From: Aeromicrobium massiliense JC14 | Lineage (GTDB): Bacteria; Actinomycetota; Actinomycetes; Propionibacteriales; Nocardioidaceae | DNA length: 64,000 nt | Assembly (NCBI RefSeq): GCF_000312105.1 | Contig: NZ_HE978638.1 | Location: forward strand, 124,001-188,000 | Direction: 5' to 3' | Shown: one piece after another, positions 62,690 through 64,000 of the stretch | Numbering within the stretch: the stretch's first letter is position 1 | Layout of the letters: each line of letters starts with the position of its first letter | Notes under the pieces: generated by a model | What the model was told of the DNA's origin: nothing | What the model saw: only the letters and a program-made list of their open reading frames with translations | The model's database searches: none | Position numbers and translations under genes: made by a program

Positions 62690-63966
62690 GGCAGGATCCC
62701 CTTTCCGTCCAGGGCCTGCTGGATGCCGTCGTTGAGCTCCTCGGAGGTCTTCTCCGGATCGATGCCGCTCGGCGGGGACAGCAGGGACGACACGATGGTG
62801 GAGATGTTCTGGTACAGCGGCGTGACCGGACGCGGCACCGCCGTCTTCAGCTCGATCAGCATCTCCTCGTACTGCGGGTAGGCCTCCTGGAACTCCGCGT
62901 TGGTGTAGAGGCTCTCGTTGACCGGCGGCTCACCGGCGGCCAGCGCGTGCATGAGCTGGTGCTCGGGCGAGCGCATGCACATGGCGGCCTCGAAGGCGAG
63001 GTCCGGGTGCTTGCTGAACTTGCTGATCGTGAAGTTCGCGCCGCCCAGCGTGACCCGCGGCGGCTTGCCCTCCTCGACCGACGGGTACGGCGCGAAGCCG
63101 AGGTCGTCGGCGATCATCTTGCTGTTCTCGTCGGTCTCGCCGGCCGTCCGCATCGCGCTGAGGACGTACGGCCAGTTGATGATGAAGGCCGCCTTGCCCT
63201 GCTGCATGGCGGCGAAGACCTCGGGCTCCTGGGCGTTGGACAGCGAGGCGCTGGCCAGGCCGGAGTCGGCCAGCCGCTTGAGCAGCTCCAGCGACTTCAC
63301 GGTGTTCTCGTCGACCGTGGGCTCGGTGCTGTCCTCGTTGACCAGCGTGCCGCCGTAGCTCGACAGGATCGTGTTGAAGCTGACCACGTAGCCCTCGTAG
63401 CGGGCGGCGGTGATGCCGATCTCGTGCGGCTCGCCCTGGTCCTTGAGCTTCTGGGCCATGTCGAACATCTCGTCCCACGTCTTGGGCGGGGTTGGGACGA
63501 GCGACTTGCGGTACCAGAGCAGCTGGACGTTGGTGTGCTTCGGGATGCCGTAGAGCTTGTCCTTCCAGGTCGCCGTGTCGAGCGTCGGCTGCAGGGTGTC
63601 CTCGGAGGCGAGGCGCGTCTGCTCCTCGTCCAGCTCGCGGATCCAGCCCGCCTCGGCGAACTCGGCGGTCCAGGTGACGTCGGTGGACATGACGTCCATG
63701 CCGTCGTCCTGCGCGGCCAGGCGGCGGACCAGCTGCTCGCGCTGGCCGTCGGCGTCGCTGGGCAGGAGGTTGCCGACGATCTTGTAGCGGCCCTCGGCCT
63801 CCTCGTTGCACGCCGCGATGATCTTGTCGAAGCCGGCCGCGGAGGCCGCGCCGTACAGGTTGATCACCGGCGTGCCGCCGTCGGAGCCCCCGCAGGCTGC
63901 CAGCGAGGCGCCCACCAGGACGACTCCGGCGGCGAGCCGGGTCCGTGTGCCAAGTCGTGTTCGCAA
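62686..63966 (-). CDS. lpqY: Trehalose-type ABC importer, substrate-binding lipoprotein LpqY
   Basis: A 426-residue extracellular solute-binding lipoprotein (family 1), with signal peptide and lipobox LAAC, then [58 protein letters not shown] and [14 protein letters not shown]. It heads the operon lpqY-sugA-sugB-sugC. In mycobacteria this system recycles trehalose; the same substrate is likely but not proven. The start is a TTG at 63966 with GGGAGGG a few bases upstream; I see no better in-frame codon. Confidence 0.88.
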   Translation of the reverse strand: MRTRLGTRTRLAAGVVLVGASLAACGGSDGGTPVINLYGAASAAGFDKIIAACNEEAEGRYKIVGNLLPSDADGQREQLVRRLAAQDDGMDVMSTDVTWTAEFAEAGWIRELDEEQTRLASEDTLQPTLDTATWKDKLYGIPKHTNVQLLWYRKSLVPTPPKTWDEMFDMAQKLKDQGEPHEIGITAARYEGYVVSFNTILSSYGGTLVNEDSTEPTVDENTVKSLELLKRLADSGLASASLSNAQEPEVFAAMQQGKAAFIINWPYVLSAMRTAGETDENSKMIADDLGFAPYPSVEEGKPPRVTLGGANFTISKFSKHPDLAFEAAMCMRSPEHQLMHALAAGEPPVNESLYTNAEFQEAYPQYEEMLIELKTAVPRPVTPLYQNISTIVSSLLSPPSGIDPEKTSEELNDGIQQALDGKGILP

Positions 63967-63988
63967 CGTCCCTCCCGAGTGCTGATCG

Positions 63989-64000
63989 TGACCTAGGTCA
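63989..64000. promoter_or_regulatory. Perfect palindrome TGACCTAGGTCA upstream of lpqY-like gene
   Basis: A 12-bp perfect palindrome at the window edge, 22 bp before the lpqY-type start. Its position fits an operator for a sugar-responsive repressor; the sequence beyond is not available, so flanking symmetry cannot be judged. Confidence 0.4.

Overview
The window is chromosomal DNA of a high-GC actinobacterium. It carries a type I fatty acid synthase, mycothiol-type thiol genes, a pair of clpP genes, an LpqY/SugABC-type trehalose importer, a DUF222/HNH gene with an SOS box, and codons that nearly always end in G or C. Gene content and order echo the mycobacterial clpP-tig-nei-rpiB-pepN and clpX-valS-folC neighbourhoods, but the proteins and arrangement fit a non-mycobacterial member such as the Nocardioidaceae (Aeromicrobium/Nocardioides-like). 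That placement is an inference. Nearly all of the window is ordinary core genome, dense in genes, with many 4-base ATGA/GTGA start-stop overlaps.

Layout. 1-5.7 kb: the 3' part of fas plus acpS, i.e. de novo fatty acid synthesis and its phosphopantetheinyl transferase. 5.7-12.2 kb: a UPF0126/TRIC-like channel, a small lipoprotein, a minus-strand operon (SDR, phosphotransferase, TetR) divergent from an acyl-CoA carboxylase beta subunit with a stand-alone biotin carrier and a thioesterase, then a truncated haemoglobin. 12.2-22.4 kb: MscS channel, small membrane protein, an AbiEi/DUF559-like gene bracketed by two 59-bp palindromic repeats, pepN, a YbdK-type carboxylate-amine ligase, a DsbA-like thiol protein, an esterase, rpiB, an Nei-type glycosylase and a SpoIIE-type phosphatase. 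22.4-27 kb: a membrane protein, a baeRF-type protein, tRNA-Gly, a P-loop kinase, tRNA-Pro and an SOS-controlled HNH gene. 27-30.5 kb: an AraC regulator divergent from a Baeyer-Villiger-type monooxygenase and an SDR. 30.5-38.2 kb: RraB-like protein, trigger factor, a hydrolase-fold protein, an SRPBCC protein, a three-gene sugar ABC importer, clpP1-clpP2. 38.2-45.5 kb: an accessory block between clpP2 and clpX (SAM-riboswitch-controlled class V aminotransferase, dicarboxylate/cystine-type symporter, two secreted proteins). 45.6-51.5 kb: clpX, a saccharopine-dehydrogenase-like reductase, two tandem small secreted proteins, a two-component system and a further small exported protein. 51.5-59.7 kb: valS, an MMPL transporter, folC, a DUF4233 protein, a metallophosphoesterase and a ParB-like protein. 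59.7-64 kb: a complete lpqY-sugA-sugB-sugC-like operon.

The clearest regulatory signals are: a matched CGC/TGC-N5-GCGAAC site exactly 38 bp before the -10 hexamer of both clpP1P2 and clpX; a SAM-I/IV-type riboswitch in front of the class V aminotransferase; a LexA box on the HNH gene; 21-bp-spaced direct repeats for the AraC regulator; and 11-bp-spaced direct repeats for the two-component regulator. A recurring feature is a -10-like hexamer ending 6-8 nt before the start codon of about sixteen genes, which implies widespread leaderless transcripts and was used here to choose starts. I found no CRISPR array, prophage, insertion sequence or rRNA. The best candidate for something undescribed is the 38.2-45.5 kb block, which may be a sulfur-compound uptake locus.
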